From assembly GCA_964347475.1 (NCBI GenBank), contig CAYFYY010000012.1, forward strand, positions 1-64,000: a stretch of DNA of 64,000 nucleotides, given 5' to 3'. The notes beneath the pieces are model-generated. The model was not told the origin of the DNA, made no database searches, and saw only the letters and a program-made list of their open reading frames with translations. This document shows, one piece after another, positions 8,531 to 18,106 of this stretch (the first letter of the stretch is position 1; every line of letters starts with the position of its first letter). The stretch comes from GCA-020356105 sp964347475. Its GTDB lineage: Bacteria > Pseudomonadota > Alphaproteobacteria > UBA8366 > JADFVY01. The translations under genes and the position numbers were made by a program.

Positions 8531-9229
8531 ATGCGACAGGCAATCAGTGGCGCGACGGTGTTTGCTACTGTTTTGGTATCCGCCTCCGCCAGCGCGCAGA
8601 CGACCGATGTCGGACAGCCGTCGCCGGTCGCCCCGAGGAGCTGGTATGTTGCCCTCGGCACTACGTTGGGAGCAGTGAACGACCCGGTTGCGGAAGATAT
8701 CTACCGGGCCGATCTCGGCCTCGAAGTAGGCGGCGGCATCAGTGTCGGCCGCACGATCGGCCGGATTCGCCTGGAAGCCCAGCTGTCTTATGAGAATTTC
8801 GTGCTGAACAATCTGAACCCGTTTCCCGGCAGCCCGATCACCGCGACCGACACTGTCGGCGATCTTTACGGTGCCGGCATGATGGGAAATGTGGTTTATG
8901 AACTGGGGGCGCAAGAGGGGATCCGGCCGTTCGTCGGGATCGGGGGCGGATTCCTGCATCTCAAGGCCGACTACCGCGAGATCGGGTGTGCCCTGTGTTT
9001 CACTGGCGGTCCGCTGGTGGTGGGCGGCAGCGATACGGTTGCGGCCGGGCAAGCGATGGCCGGACTTGCGTTTCCCTTGGGCGGCGGTTCCGGCTCAAAT
9101 CTCATCGGCTACCGGTTTCTCAAGACGGATGAAATCAGGCTGGAGGTCGTCGGAGCCGGGCCGGTCACACAGGACGGCGTGACTTCGCACAGCTTCCTTG
9201 TGGGGTTTCTTTTTCGGCTGCCTCCCTGA
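8531..9229 (+). CDS. Outer membrane beta-barrel protein
   Basis: 232 residues. A signal peptide with an ASASA-QT cleavage site is followed by alternating strands rich in Gly and aromatic residues (SWYVALGTTLGAV, RIRLEAQLSYENFVL, IRPFVGIGGGFLHLKADY), as in the small OmpW/OmpA-like porin barrels of alphaproteobacteria, and it ends in a hydrophobic strand SFLVGFLFRLPP. The pair of Cys in EIGCALCF is in a probable extracellular loop. Function unknown; it likely has eight strands. The upstream gene is divergent. Confidence 0.72.
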   Translation: MRQAISGATVFATVLVSASASAQTTDVGQPSPVAPRSWYVALGTTLGAVNDPVAEDIYRADLGLEVGGGISVGRTIGRIRLEAQLSYENFVLNNLNPFPGSPITATDTVGDLYGAGMMGNVVYELGAQEGIRPFVGIGGGFLHLKADYREIGCALCFTGGPLVVGGSDTVAAGQAMAGLAFPLGGGSGSNLIGYRFLKTDEIRLEVVGAGPVTQDGVTSHSFLVGFLFRLPP

Positions 9230-9230
9230 C

Positions 9231-9288
9231 TGCGAACCGGAACACGCCACACGGTACCGGTGCGCCGCCGCTTGCGGGCCGGTTCGCA
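9231..9288. terminator. Inverted repeat between convergent genes, possible bidirectional terminator
   Basis: TGCGAACCGG (9231-9240) is repeated exactly as its inverse CCGGTTCGCA (9279-9288), with 38 bases between. It lies between the converging barrel and AhpD-like genes, where a two-way transcription stop is expected. There is no T-run on either side, and the loop is long, so the role is tentative. Confidence 0.3.
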
Positions 9289-9309
9289 TCGCGGCACTTG
9301 CGCGCTGAC

Positions 9310-9720
9310 TCAGCCGCCCCGCGCCGCCTCGCGCAGCTTCTCGTCCAGCTCGACCTGCCAGCCGGTGACCAGGGCGTTGGTCTCGTTGGCCATGCCGATC
9401 ACCGCCATCAGCTCGGCCAGCATGGCGTCGCTCATGCCCTTGGCCCGCGCCCCGGCGAGATGCGAGTTGATGCAGTACGCGCAGCCGTTGGTGACGCTGA
9501 CCGCAACGTAGATCATCTCCTTGGTGAGCAGGTCGAGCGCGCCCGGTGCCATCACCTGCTTGACGCTCTCCCAGGTGCGCTTGAGCGTCGGCGGATCCTG
9601 CGCCAGCGCCTTCCAGAAATTGTTGATCCAGTCGACGCCGCGGGTCTCCATGATGTCGTCATAGACCGCCCGCACCTCCGCCGGCGCATCGTCGTACTCC
9701 ACGAACCTGCCGATTGGCAT
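9310..9720 (-). CDS. Carboxymuconolactone decarboxylase / AhpD-like protein
   Basis: 136 residues with the alkylhydroperoxidase D-like motif CAYCINSH (Cys-x2-Cys-x3-His) in a helical setting, preceded by the conserved Glu in KEMIYVAVS. Members act as thiol peroxidase partners or as decarboxylases; the Cys pair and His seen here support the redox-active AhpD type. No partner AhpC lies nearby. The gene is followed on the other side by the slipin gene on the same strand but a functional link is not evident. Confidence 0.82.
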   Translation of the reverse strand: MPIGRFVEYDDAPAEVRAVYDDIMETRGVDWINNFWKALAQDPPTLKRTWESVKQVMAPGALDLLTKEMIYVAVSVTNGCAYCINSHLAGARAKGMSDAMLAELMAVIGMANETNALVTGWQVELDEKLREAARGG

Positions 9721-9745
9721 GTCGCGCCCTCCGCTATCGTGCGTC

Positions 9746-10510
9746 CTACGACTTGCCGTCGCCGCCGTCTGTACGCCCCCTCAGCATCTCGCCGAATTTC
9801 ATCGGGAACGGAAAGACGATCGTCGAGGATTTGTCCGTGGCAATCCCCGTCAGTGTCGTCAGGTACCGCAGCTGCATCGCCTCCGGCACCTGCGCCAGGA
9901 TCGCCGCGGCCTGGTAGAACTTCTCGGCCGCCTGGTGCTCGCCCTCGGCGTCGATCACCTTGGCCCGCCGCAAGCGCTCGGCCTCCGCCTGTTTTGCGAT
10001 CGCCCGGATCATGCTCTCGTCGAGGTCGACGTGCTTGATTTCGACATTCGCGACCTTGATGCCCCATGCATCGGTCTGCTCGTCCAGGATGACCTGAATA
10101 TCGGCGTTCAGCTTGTCGCGCTCCGCCAGCATCTCGTCCAGCTCGTGCTGGCCGAGCACCGAGCGCAGCGTGGTCTGGGCCAGCTGGCTGGTCGCCATGG
10201 TGAAGTCCTCAACCTGGATCACTGCCGGCTCCGGGTCGACGACCCGGTAATAGACCACCGCATTGACGTGAACGGAGACGTTGTCGCGCGAGATCACGTC
10301 CTGGGTCGGCACGTCGAGCACGCGGACGCGCAGATCGATACGCACCACCTGCTGGACACCCAGGAAGACGATCCGCAGGCCCGCTCCGCGCACACCAGTA
10401 AACCGGCCGAACGTGAACACCACGCCGCGCTCATACTCCCTGAAAATCCGGAGCGACCCCACGAAATACAACAGCAATGCCACGGGGAGTCCGATCACAA
10501 ACCAAGTCAT
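9746..10510 (-). CDS. Slipin family (SPFH/band 7) membrane protein
   Basis: 254 residues. One N-terminal membrane helix (WFVIGLPVALLLYFVGSL) is followed by the SPFH domain (REYERGVVFTFGRF, VISRDNVSVHVNAVVYYRV) and a helical C-terminal part with AEAERLRRAKVIDAEGE, diagnostic of prokaryotic stomatin/slipin. These proteins scaffold membrane microdomains. The nfeD gene lies 11 bp upstream on the same strand; the NfeD-slipin pair is a widely conserved operon in which the NfeD protease is thought to cleave the slipin. The last residues (TDGGDGKS) are disordered. Confidence 0.9.
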   Translation of the reverse strand: MTWFVIGLPVALLLYFVGSLRIFREYERGVVFTFGRFTGVRGAGLRIVFLGVQQVVRIDLRVRVLDVPTQDVISRDNVSVHVNAVVYYRVVDPEPAVIQVEDFTMATSQLAQTTLRSVLGQHELDEMLAERDKLNADIQVILDEQTDAWGIKVANVEIKHVDLDESMIRAIAKQAEAERLRRAKVIDAEGEHQAAEKFYQAAAILAQVPEAMQLRYLTTLTGIATDKSSTIVFPFPMKFGEMLRGRTDGGDGKS

Positions 10511-10521
10511 TTCCAGCCTCC

Positions 10522-12030
10522 TCAGTTCTCCGTTTCGGTCGCGTCTTCTTTTTCCACGACGAGGGTCAGGCCCTCGATCCCGGCAACGACCAGCCGATCG
10601 CCCTGCGTAAAGGGTCCGCCGGAGGACCGCGCCTGCCAGGCCTCCCCATGGGCCCGCACGCGGCCCCTGTGTCCGGACCAGTCGATGACGGTCGCAGGAA
10701 CGCCGATCATCGATTCACGTCCACTCACCGCCGGCCGCGCATGCGCCCGCATAAGCAGCGTGAGGACGAGCAGTATCAGGGCGCCGGCCGTCGCCGCGAC
10801 CCCGCCGATCGCCCAGGGCGAGATGCCGAATCCCGGTACGTCCGTCTCGATCAGCATCACCGAGCCGATCACAAACGAGACGATCCCGCCGATTCCGAGC
10901 GCGCCGAAGCTCGGCATGAAGACCTCTCCGACGATCAGCGCGAAGCCGAGCAGGATCAGCCCTGCGCCCGCATAGTTGATGGGCAGAACGTGCAGCCCGT
11001 AAAGGCCGAGCACGATGCAGATCGCGCCGATCACGCCGGCCACCAGCGTGCCGGTGTAGAACTCGATCATCAGCGCCGGCACGCCGATCGTGAACAGCAG
11101 CAGGTACGCCACCGTCGGGTTGGTGATGACTTCCAGGAACTCGGTGCGCCAGTCGGGAGCAAGGTCCACCACCGCGAGTTCCTTGGTCTTGAGCGTCCGC
11201 TGCACCCCGGCCACATCGACCGTGCGTCCGTCCGCCTTCTCCAGAATCTCCGCGGGCGTCTCGGCGATGAAGTCGATCACCCCCTCATTCAGCGCATCTT
11301 CGGCCGACAGGCTGGCCGCCTCGGTGACCGCCTTTTCCGCCCATTCGGCGTTGCGCCCGCGTTTCTGGGCGAGGCTGCGGATATAGGCGACGGCGTCCTG
11401 CATCATCTTCTCGTCCATGCCGGGCTTGCCGCGCCGCGGCGAGTCCTCCGCCGCCTTGTCCTCATCGTCGGCCTCGTCCTCGGCGTCCGTGTCGTCCTCG
11501 TCCTCGGCCGTCTTGTCCGAATTCGATGACTCCTTCTTCTTGGATTCCTTGTCGCCCGAATCCGTGTCCGCCGGCTCGTCCGGCAGATCCGGCTCGCCGC
11601 CGCCCATCGTCACCGGTGTGGCCGCGCCGAGATTCGTTGCCGGGGCCATGGCCGCCAAATGGGTGGCATACAGCATGTAGGTGCCGGCACTGGCGGCGCG
11701 CGAGCCGGAGGGGCCGACATAGCCGATCACCGGCACCGGCGAAGCCAGGATGTCCTGAATGATCTCACGCATCGAGGTGTCGAGCCCGCCCGGCGTGTCC
11801 ATCTGCAGGATCACCACCGTCGCGCCGCGGTCGACGGCCTTTTCCAGCCCGCGATGGATATAATCCGCCACCGCCGGCCCGATCGGCCCCTTGACGATCA
11901 GGCGAACGGCGTGCGGCTCTTCCTGGGACCGCCCGCCACCCGCGACGATGAGGCCGATCGCGATTATCGCGACGGCTGCCGAGAACATGCGCCAGACTCG
12001 CAGCAACCGCCTGTCTCTCAACCAAAACAT
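10522..12030 (-). CDS. NfeD-type membrane serine protease with acidic insert
   Basis: 502 residues, long-form NfeD: N-terminal membrane anchor (15-32), ClpP-like protease domain, four or five membrane helices (about 305-445) and a C-terminal OB-fold domain. The nucleophile is Ser114 in SGSRAASAGTYM, the same motif as archaeal 1510-N; a conserved Lys just before the AYIRSLAQKRGRN helix (K208 or close) is the likely partner. Between them is a very acidic, low-complexity loop (about residues 147-200, rich in Asp, Glu, Lys and Ser) that splits the protease domain. The start at 12030 follows TTGGAGC. It is paired with the slipin gene downstream, its probable substrate. Confidence 0.88.
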   Translation of the reverse strand: MFWLRDRRLLRVWRMFSAAVAIIAIGLIVAGGGRSQEEPHAVRLIVKGPIGPAVADYIHRGLEKAVDRGATVVILQMDTPGGLDTSMREIIQDILASPVPVIGYVGPSGSRAASAGTYMLYATHLAAMAPATNLGAATPVTMGGGEPDLPDEPADTDSGDKESKKKESSNSDKTAEDEDDTDAEDEADDEDKAAEDSPRRGKPGMDEKMMQDAVAYIRSLAQKRGRNAEWAEKAVTEAASLSAEDALNEGVIDFIAETPAEILEKADGRTVDVAGVQRTLKTKELAVVDLAPDWRTEFLEVITNPTVAYLLLFTIGVPALMIEFYTGTLVAGVIGAICIVLGLYGLHVLPINYAGAGLILLGFALIVGEVFMPSFGALGIGGIVSFVIGSVMLIETDVPGFGISPWAIGGVAATAGALILLVLTLLMRAHARPAVSGRESMIGVPATVIDWSGHRGRVRAHGEAWQARSSGGPFTQGDRLVVAGIEGLTLVVEKEDATETEN

Positions 12031-12091
12031 GCTCCAATGATGGTCGTTTGCGCCGGCCCTGTCCAGCCCCGACGAGACCGCATGGCCGCGA

Positions 12092-14248
12092 TCAGCCGTT
12101 ACGGATGCCGGCGACAAAGCGCATCACCTCACGCGACAGTTCGTCGGCCCTCTGCGTGAGCGATTTCGTGGCGTCCATGACTTGGCGCGCGGCCGATCCC
12201 GTCTCGTCCGCCGCCATGCTGACGGCTTCGATGTTGGCATTGACCTCTTCGGTGCCGGCCGCCGCCTGCTGGACGTTACGGGCGATCTCCTTCGTGGACA
12301 CGCCCTGCCGCTCGACGCCCGCGGCAATGGTCATCGAGATCTCGTTGATCTCACCGATGATGCCGCGAATGCTCTGGATATCCGTGACGGCGTCGCGCGT
12401 TTCGTCCTGGACCGCCGCGATCTGGGTCGAGATTTCCTCCGTGGCTCTGGCTGTCTGGTTGGCAAGGTTCTTCACCTCGTTGGCGACCACCGCAAATCCC
12501 TTGCCGGCCTCGCCGGCGCGCGCCGCCTCGATCGTCGCGTTCAGGGCCAGCAGGTTGGTCTGCCCGGCGATGTCGTTTATGAGCTCGACCACCTCGCCGA
12601 TGCGACCCGCCGCCGTGGTCAGCCCCTGGACGGTCTCGTCGGTCCGGTTTGCCCGATCGACCGCACGGCCGGAAATGTCCGCCGATTGGCCCGCCTGTCG
12701 GCCGATTTCCGCAATCGATGCGCTCAGCTTCTCGGCCGCCATGGCCACCGTGGTCACGTTTGCCGTCGCTTCCCGTGAAGCGGCCGCCACCGTCGCGGAT
12801 TTCTGGGTTCCCTGATCCGCCGTTTCGGCCATGCGCGCCGCAATATCCTCCATCTGGCGGATTTCCTGGGCAACGGCCTCGACGACGCCGGTGACCTGCG
12901 TCTCGAAGCGGTCGGCGAGCTCGAGCATCGAGCTGCGCTTGTCCTCCTGCACGCGCGCCTCGCGCTCGCTCCGCTCCTGCTGCAGGCGTTCGTTCTCAAT
13001 CGCGTTTTCGCGGAACACCTGAAGGGCACGGGCGATCCCGCCGATCTCATCGGCTCGGTCGGCCCACGTTATCCTGATTTCCTTGTCGCCCGCGACGAGC
13101 CGCTGCATGGCACTGGTCATCTGACTGAGCGGCCGCGTCACGCGCCACAGGACGATCCAGAACGACAGCAGGATCGCGGTGCCGCCGGCGACCAGCAGGA
13201 TCTTGTCGACCCGGATGTGGCGCTCGCCGCGCGCGACCGCGGTCTCGGCGATCCGCGCGGACACCTGTCCGGCGAGGCGGGCCAGTTCCTCGACGGAGGC
13301 GGAGGCGGCCTGCGACCGTGCATGCCATTGGTCGGCGGTCGCCGGATAGGGGTCGCCCGCCATGCCGGGCCGCATGAGGTCTCCGCGCAATTGCCGATAC
13401 CCCTCGAACATCGTTCCGCTCTTGCGCTGTACTCCGATGATCGCGGGATCAGCGGACGGGCGCGACACGTAGGCGCTCACGGCGTCCCAACCCCCGTCGA
13501 TATATCCGCGGTAGATCCCGAGCTGCAGGATCTGGTCCGCGGAAAGCGGTTCGTCGTTCGACAGGGCGGTTGCGAGCACCTCGCGTTCGCGCGCCGTGTA
13601 CTCGATAATCGTCCACACCGCCTGTTTCAGTGTGGCAAGCTCCTGAATTCGGGAAAACCGCGGCGGGAAGTCGAGCGTGTCGTCGGGGCGGAACTCGGCG
13701 GCCAGCCGCAACCGTTCCAACGAGTCGATCACGCCGGATACTGTTGGCCACCAGCGATCGGCAAGCTCATCACCAGCGGCCACCGACCCATCCTGCCGCA
13801 GCGCCTCGTCTACCCTGACGCGCAGCACCCGGAGGTCGTCCAAAGCTTGCCGTACAGCGCCAAAATGGGGCGCCAGTGCCGGGGAATCCATGCTGTCCAG
13901 ATTTTCGATGACTTCCTCGAGCATGGATTGCCCGATACCTCTCTGGCGGTCTATCTGTCCGCGCAGGCCGGTGTCGACCGACCCCGCATAGCCCCCTATC
14001 CCAAGCGCCCGCGCCGTAAGCTCGCGCTCGGCCGCCAGGGCCGCGGCGGCGCCGAGCATGCGATCGGCGGTGGCCCCGGCGAGCGACGCGACGAGCGCAT
14101 TGTCGCGCTTGTGTACGGCGTCGATCCACAGCGCGATGGTGTAATAGCCGATGATCCCGGTCAGCACGCAGAGGATCGCCACCAAGCTGTTCCGCACACT
14201 CAGCCAGCAGCGCGCCCTGAATAACAAAGAATCAGCGATTTCCCCCAT
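12092..14248 (-). CDS. Methyl-accepting chemotaxis protein
   Basis: 718 residues. First membrane helix at about 20-42, a long helical periplasmic sensor (about 45-330), a second membrane helix (ILLVAGGTAILLSFWIVLW), a HAMP domain (PLSQMTSAMQRLVAGD) and a cytoplasmic signalling domain with the hairpin tip INDIAGQTNLLALNATIEAA. The sensor is a helical bundle type without a recognisable Cache fold; it contains nitrate/nitrite-sensing-like helices but the ligand is unknown. No CheR-binding pentapeptide is at the C-terminus, which ends VMRFVAGIRNG. It is one of two chemoreceptors in a row on this strand. Confidence 0.92.
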   Translation of the reverse strand: MGEIADSLLFRARCWLSVRNSLVAILCVLTGIIGYYTIALWIDAVHKRDNALVASLAGATADRMLGAAAALAAERELTARALGIGGYAGSVDTGLRGQIDRQRGIGQSMLEEVIENLDSMDSPALAPHFGAVRQALDDLRVLRVRVDEALRQDGSVAAGDELADRWWPTVSGVIDSLERLRLAAEFRPDDTLDFPPRFSRIQELATLKQAVWTIIEYTAREREVLATALSNDEPLSADQILQLGIYRGYIDGGWDAVSAYVSRPSADPAIIGVQRKSGTMFEGYRQLRGDLMRPGMAGDPYPATADQWHARSQAASASVEELARLAGQVSARIAETAVARGERHIRVDKILLVAGGTAILLSFWIVLWRVTRPLSQMTSAMQRLVAGDKEIRITWADRADEIGGIARALQVFRENAIENERLQQERSEREARVQEDKRSSMLELADRFETQVTGVVEAVAQEIRQMEDIAARMAETADQGTQKSATVAAASREATANVTTVAMAAEKLSASIAEIGRQAGQSADISGRAVDRANRTDETVQGLTTAAGRIGEVVELINDIAGQTNLLALNATIEAARAGEAGKGFAVVANEVKNLANQTARATEEISTQIAAVQDETRDAVTDIQSIRGIIGEINEISMTIAAGVERQGVSTKEIARNVQQAAAGTEEVNANIEAVSMAADETGSAARQVMDATKSLTQRADELSREVMRFVAGIRNG

Positions 14249-14633
14249 GAGGCCGAGTTCTCCTCGCGCCGAATTCCGATCGACGGTAAAAATTACTTAA
14301 AATAATGGCAAATCGAGACCACTACACATTCTTTATTATCAACGTTCATGTACAATAAAATTGAATCACGAATTATTTATTACATCAGCCGCGTGCCGGT
14401 GTACAACCTGGTCACGGCAATTGGAACAGCCGGTTCTGCAATCATGGATCGAAATAGTTCCCGAGTCTTACCCGCCCGCGGAAAATCTTGATAAAATTTA
14501 CCTATTTAGTATTAAGAAAAGGCTAATGCGCCCACACTAACGGGATAATCGCCAGGATCGCGGCGGCCATCGGCACACCGAATGCTCAAGCCCGGGATTC
14601 CCACAGTTCAGGCGGTCGCCGTCGATCGGGCCA
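14249..14633. promoter_or_regulatory. A+T-rich intergenic region between two chemoreceptor genes
   Basis: This 385-bp stretch has no gene. The part next to the first chemoreceptor (about 14280-14390 and 14480-14530) is strikingly A+T rich compared with the rest of the window, with tracts such as AATAAAATTGAATC, and is the probable promoter of the 12092-14248 gene. The remainder shows no clear structure. Confidence 0.45.
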
Positions 14634-16343
14634 TCAGACGGTCTTTACGTCGCGCAGGAAGGTGTCGATCTGGCCGCGCAGGGTCTCCGCCTGCCGGGAC
14701 AGTTCGCCGGACGAGGAGAGAACCTGCGCTGCGGCGCTGCCCGCCTGATTGGCAACTTCCGTGACGCCCGCAATGTTGCTGTTCACCTCGGCGGTGCCAC
14801 GCGCCGCCTCGCGGACGTTGCGGGCGATCTCCTGGGTCGAGCTGCCCTGTTCCTCGACCGCGGCCGAGATCGTCGTCGCGATGTCGTTGACCTGGCCGAT
14901 GATCGAGCGGATCTTCTCGATCGCGTCGACCGCGCCGGTCGTCTCCTCCTGCACCGCAGCGATCTGTTGGGAGATCTCCTCGGTCGCCCTGGCGGTCTGG
15001 TTGGCGAGGTTCTTGACCTCCTGGGCGACCACCGCGAAGCCCTTGCCGGCTTCGCCGGCGCGCGCCGCCTCGATGGTCGCGTTCAGCGCCAGAAGGTTGG
15101 TCTGACCGGCGATGTCGTTGATCAGGTCGACCACTTCCCCGATCCGGCTCGCCGCGTCGGTCAATCCCTGCACGGTCTGGTTCGTGCTGTCCATCTCGTC
15201 GGCGGCATCCCGCGCGATCTCGGCCGACTGGTTGACTTGCCGCCCGATCTCGGCGATCGAGGCCGACAGCTGTTCGGCTGCGGCGGCGACGGTCTGAACG
15301 TTGGCCGAGGCCTGGCTCGAGGCGGTCGCGACCGCAGTGGCCTGGCCGCTCGCCTCCTCGGCGGTCGACGACATCTGCTGTGCGGTCTTTTCCAGCTCCA
15401 CCGCCGCCGATGCAACGGCCCCCAGAACCCCCGACACCTTGCCGTCGAACCCCTCGATGAGGCCGTCGATGCGGTGCGCCCGCTGTTCCCTTGCACGCAA
15501 CCCGGCCTCGCGCTCCTCGGTCAGCTCCTGGTTGCGGATCATGTTGTCCTTGAACACCAGTACGGCGTCGGCCATCTCGCCGAGCTCGTCGCCGCGGTCT
15601 GTGCACGGGATCTCGACCCTGGAATCGCCGCCGGCCAGCGCGTGCATGGCCCCGGCCAGCGCCTCCATCGGCGCCACCAGCCATTTGCGGTTGGCCAGCA
15701 GGAATCCGAGGACGACCACGACCTGCATCAGCCCGATCAGCAGCGCGGCCAGGAGGGCGAAGCTGTTCAGGCTGCCGACCTTCGCGTAGACCTGCCCGGC
15801 CGCGGTCCGGCGCGCCAGGGCGAGCTCCTCGGCGAGGACCTCCAACGCCGCGAGCGCCGGACCGTCGTCGATCTCGATCGCGGCATCGATCTCTTTCGCG
15901 GTCATCTCGTCCCGCATCAGCTGCACCACGGCCTGCAGGGCCGCGGCGTACTGCCCGACCACGCCACGCAGGTCCTGCAGCGCCTGCCGCTCACGCTCGT
16001 TGACGCCGAGCTCTATGTATTTGTTGATCGCGCGATAGGCGTCGTCGACCTTGCGGCCGGCCTTGGAGATGCGGATCATCTCGCCGCGCAGGATGAAGTC
16101 CTTGAACTCATGAATGAGGCCGCCATAGCCAAGCGAGCCGCGCAGCTCGCCCAGCGTGTCGGATTTGCTGCCGGGCCCCTTCTCGAAGGTCTCCCAAGTG
16201 CGGCCGAGCTGGTAGGAATCCAGGAACACGCGGATCGACACGGCAAACATGAGGAGGGCGACAATTCCCAGCGCGACCGACATCCAGGTCCCGGCGGTCT
16301 TCATCCGCGTGTTCAGCAACAGGTATCGAAACAGACGGCGCAT
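14634..16343 (-). CDS. Methyl-accepting chemotaxis protein
   Basis: 569 residues. Membrane helix 1 (about 18-40), a short helical periplasmic sensor (about 42-185), membrane helix 2 (LLAALLIGLMQVVVVLGFLL), HAMP, and a signalling domain whose tip INDIAGQTNLLALNATIEAA is nearly identical to that of the neighbouring chemoreceptor, although the sensors differ. The ATG at 16343 is chosen because GGGGAGC lies just upstream; an in-frame ATG at 16388 has no such site. It sits beside the choline genes, which raises but does not prove the idea of a choline or betaine receptor. Confidence 0.91.
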   Translation of the reverse strand: MRRLFRYLLLNTRMKTAGTWMSVALGIVALLMFAVSIRVFLDSYQLGRTWETFEKGPGSKSDTLGELRGSLGYGGLIHEFKDFILRGEMIRISKAGRKVDDAYRAINKYIELGVNERERQALQDLRGVVGQYAAALQAVVQLMRDEMTAKEIDAAIEIDDGPALAALEVLAEELALARRTAAGQVYAKVGSLNSFALLAALLIGLMQVVVVLGFLLANRKWLVAPMEALAGAMHALAGGDSRVEIPCTDRGDELGEMADAVLVFKDNMIRNQELTEEREAGLRAREQRAHRIDGLIEGFDGKVSGVLGAVASAAVELEKTAQQMSSTAEEASGQATAVATASSQASANVQTVAAAAEQLSASIAEIGRQVNQSAEIARDAADEMDSTNQTVQGLTDAASRIGEVVDLINDIAGQTNLLALNATIEAARAGEAGKGFAVVAQEVKNLANQTARATEEISQQIAAVQEETTGAVDAIEKIRSIIGQVNDIATTISAAVEEQGSSTQEIARNVREAARGTAEVNSNIAGVTEVANQAGSAAAQVLSSSGELSRQAETLRGQIDTFLRDVKTV

Positions 16344-16450
16344 ACGGCTCCCCGGCGTGCGACTGCACCGGATATTGATATAGGACATTGTTTAATTAAT
16401 GGTTTGCAGGGATTGGCATGGCGTCGCGGTATCAGGCCCAGGGTCCCGGA

Positions 16451-18106
16451 TCAGCGTTGCACGGTCCGCCAATCCGGGTGGATCCACGGTTCCTGATTCG
16501 CGGGCGGCAGCGGATCGCGGCCCAGGATTTGGTCGCTCGCCTTCTCGCCGACCATGATCGAGGGCGCATTGAGATTGCCGTTGGTGATGCGCGGGAAGAT
16601 CGAGCTGTCGGCGACGCGCAGCGCGTCCACTCCGATGACGCGGCAGTCCGGGTCGACGACCGCCATGGCATCGTCTGACGCACCCATGCGGCAGGTGCCG
16701 CAGGGATGATAGGCGCTCTCCACCGCATCGCGGATGAATTCGTCCAGCGCGGCGTCGCTCTCGACCGTCGCACCGGGCGCGATCTCGCGCCCGGCATAAG
16801 GCTTGAAGGCGTCCTGAGCGAAGATCTCGCGGGTCAGCCGGATGCAGGTGCGGAAGTCCGCCCAGTCCGAGTCCTGCGACATGTAATTGAACCGGATGAG
16901 CGGCGGATCCCGCGGGTCCGCTGAGCGCAGTCGGACATGTCCGCGCGACGTGGAGCGCATCGGCCCGACATGCGCCTGGAAGCCATGTGTCTTCGCCGGC
17001 GCCTTGCCGTCGTAGCGGATCGCGACCGGCAGGAAATGGTACTGGATATCGGGGTATTGCACGCCAGCCCGCGAGCGCACGAAGGCGGCGCTCTCGAAAT
17101 GGTTGGTGGCGCCGTGACCGGACCGGAACAGCAGCCACTGGGCACCGATCCACGCCTTCGAGACCAGATTGAGGTGCCGGTACAGCGTGATCGGCTGCAG
17201 GCATTCCATCTGCAGGTAGAGCTCGAGATGGTCCTGCAGGTTCTCGCCGACGCCGGGGCGGTCGGCGACGACCTCGATGCCGTGCTCGCGCAGCTCGGCG
17301 GCCGGGCCGATGCCGGACAGCTTCAAGAGCTTCGGCGAATTCAGAGACGAGGCCGCGAGGATGACCTCGCGCCGCGCCCGCACCGTCTCGGTCCGGTCGC
17401 GGCGCTCGAATTCGACGCCGGTGGCACGCCGCCCGTCGAACAGCACGCGCCGGGCGAGCCCCCGCCGCAGCGCCACGTTCGGGCGCTTGAGAGCGGGCTT
17501 CAGATAGGCGCTGGCGGCCGACCAGCGGCGACCGCGCCAGATTGTCATCTCCATTGCGCCGAAGCCTTCCTGCTTCTCGCCGTTGTAGTCCTCGGTGACC
17601 TGGTATCCGGCCTGCCGGCCGGCCTCGACGAAGGCGTGGAACAACGGATTGCGGCGTGCGCCGCGCGTGACGTGCAGCGGCCCGCCGGTGCCGCGCCAGC
17701 CCTCCTCGCCGCCATGGGCATCCTCCATCCGCTTGAAATAGGGCAGGACGTCGCGAAAGGCCCAGCCCCTGGCGCCCTGCTCCGCCCAGTGGTCGTAATC
17801 GCAGGCGTGGCCGCGCACAAAGACCATGCCGTTGATCGAGGACGAGCCGCCGATGACCTTGCCGCGCGGGCAGGCCATCCGGCGGCCGCCGAGATGCGGC
17901 TCCGGCTCCGACCAATAGCCCCAGTCGTAGCGCGCCATGTTCATCGGATAGGACAGCGCTGCCGGCATCTGGATCAGCGGCCCGGCATCGGTGCCACCGT
18001 ATTCGAGGACGAGGACCGTGTTCCGGCTGTCCTCGGACAGCCGGTAGGCCAGGGCGCAACCGGCCGAGCCGGCGCCGACGATAACGTAATCGAATTCCGG
18101 TTCCAC
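16451..18106 (-). CDS. betA: Choline dehydrogenase (GMC oxidoreductase)
   Basis: 551 residues, the usual BetA length. It oxidises choline to betaine aldehyde, and on to glycine betaine in part, at the inner membrane using FAD. Visible features are the FAD motif GAGSAG at residues 11-16, the GMC signatures PRGKVIGGSSSINGM and AASSLNSPKLLKLSGIGP, and the C-terminal HPCGTCRMG with the catalytic His, followed by NGNLNAPSIMVGEKASD. It is divergent from choXWV, so imported choline would feed it directly. Neither betB nor betI is in the window. A related GMC alcohol dehydrogenase cannot be wholly excluded, but the neighbours favour choline. Confidence 0.9.
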   Translation of the reverse strand: MEPEFDYVIVGAGSAGCALAYRLSEDSRNTVLVLEYGGTDAGPLIQMPAALSYPMNMARYDWGYWSEPEPHLGGRRMACPRGKVIGGSSSINGMVFVRGHACDYDHWAEQGARGWAFRDVLPYFKRMEDAHGGEEGWRGTGGPLHVTRGARRNPLFHAFVEAGRQAGYQVTEDYNGEKQEGFGAMEMTIWRGRRWSAASAYLKPALKRPNVALRRGLARRVLFDGRRATGVEFERRDRTETVRARREVILAASSLNSPKLLKLSGIGPAAELREHGIEVVADRPGVGENLQDHLELYLQMECLQPITLYRHLNLVSKAWIGAQWLLFRSGHGATNHFESAAFVRSRAGVQYPDIQYHFLPVAIRYDGKAPAKTHGFQAHVGPMRSTSRGHVRLRSADPRDPPLIRFNYMSQDSDWADFRTCIRLTREIFAQDAFKPYAGREIAPGATVESDAALDEFIRDAVESAYHPCGTCRMGASDDAMAVVDPDCRVIGVDALRVADSSIFPRITNGNLNAPSIMVGEKASDQILGRDPLPPANQEPWIHPDWRTVQR

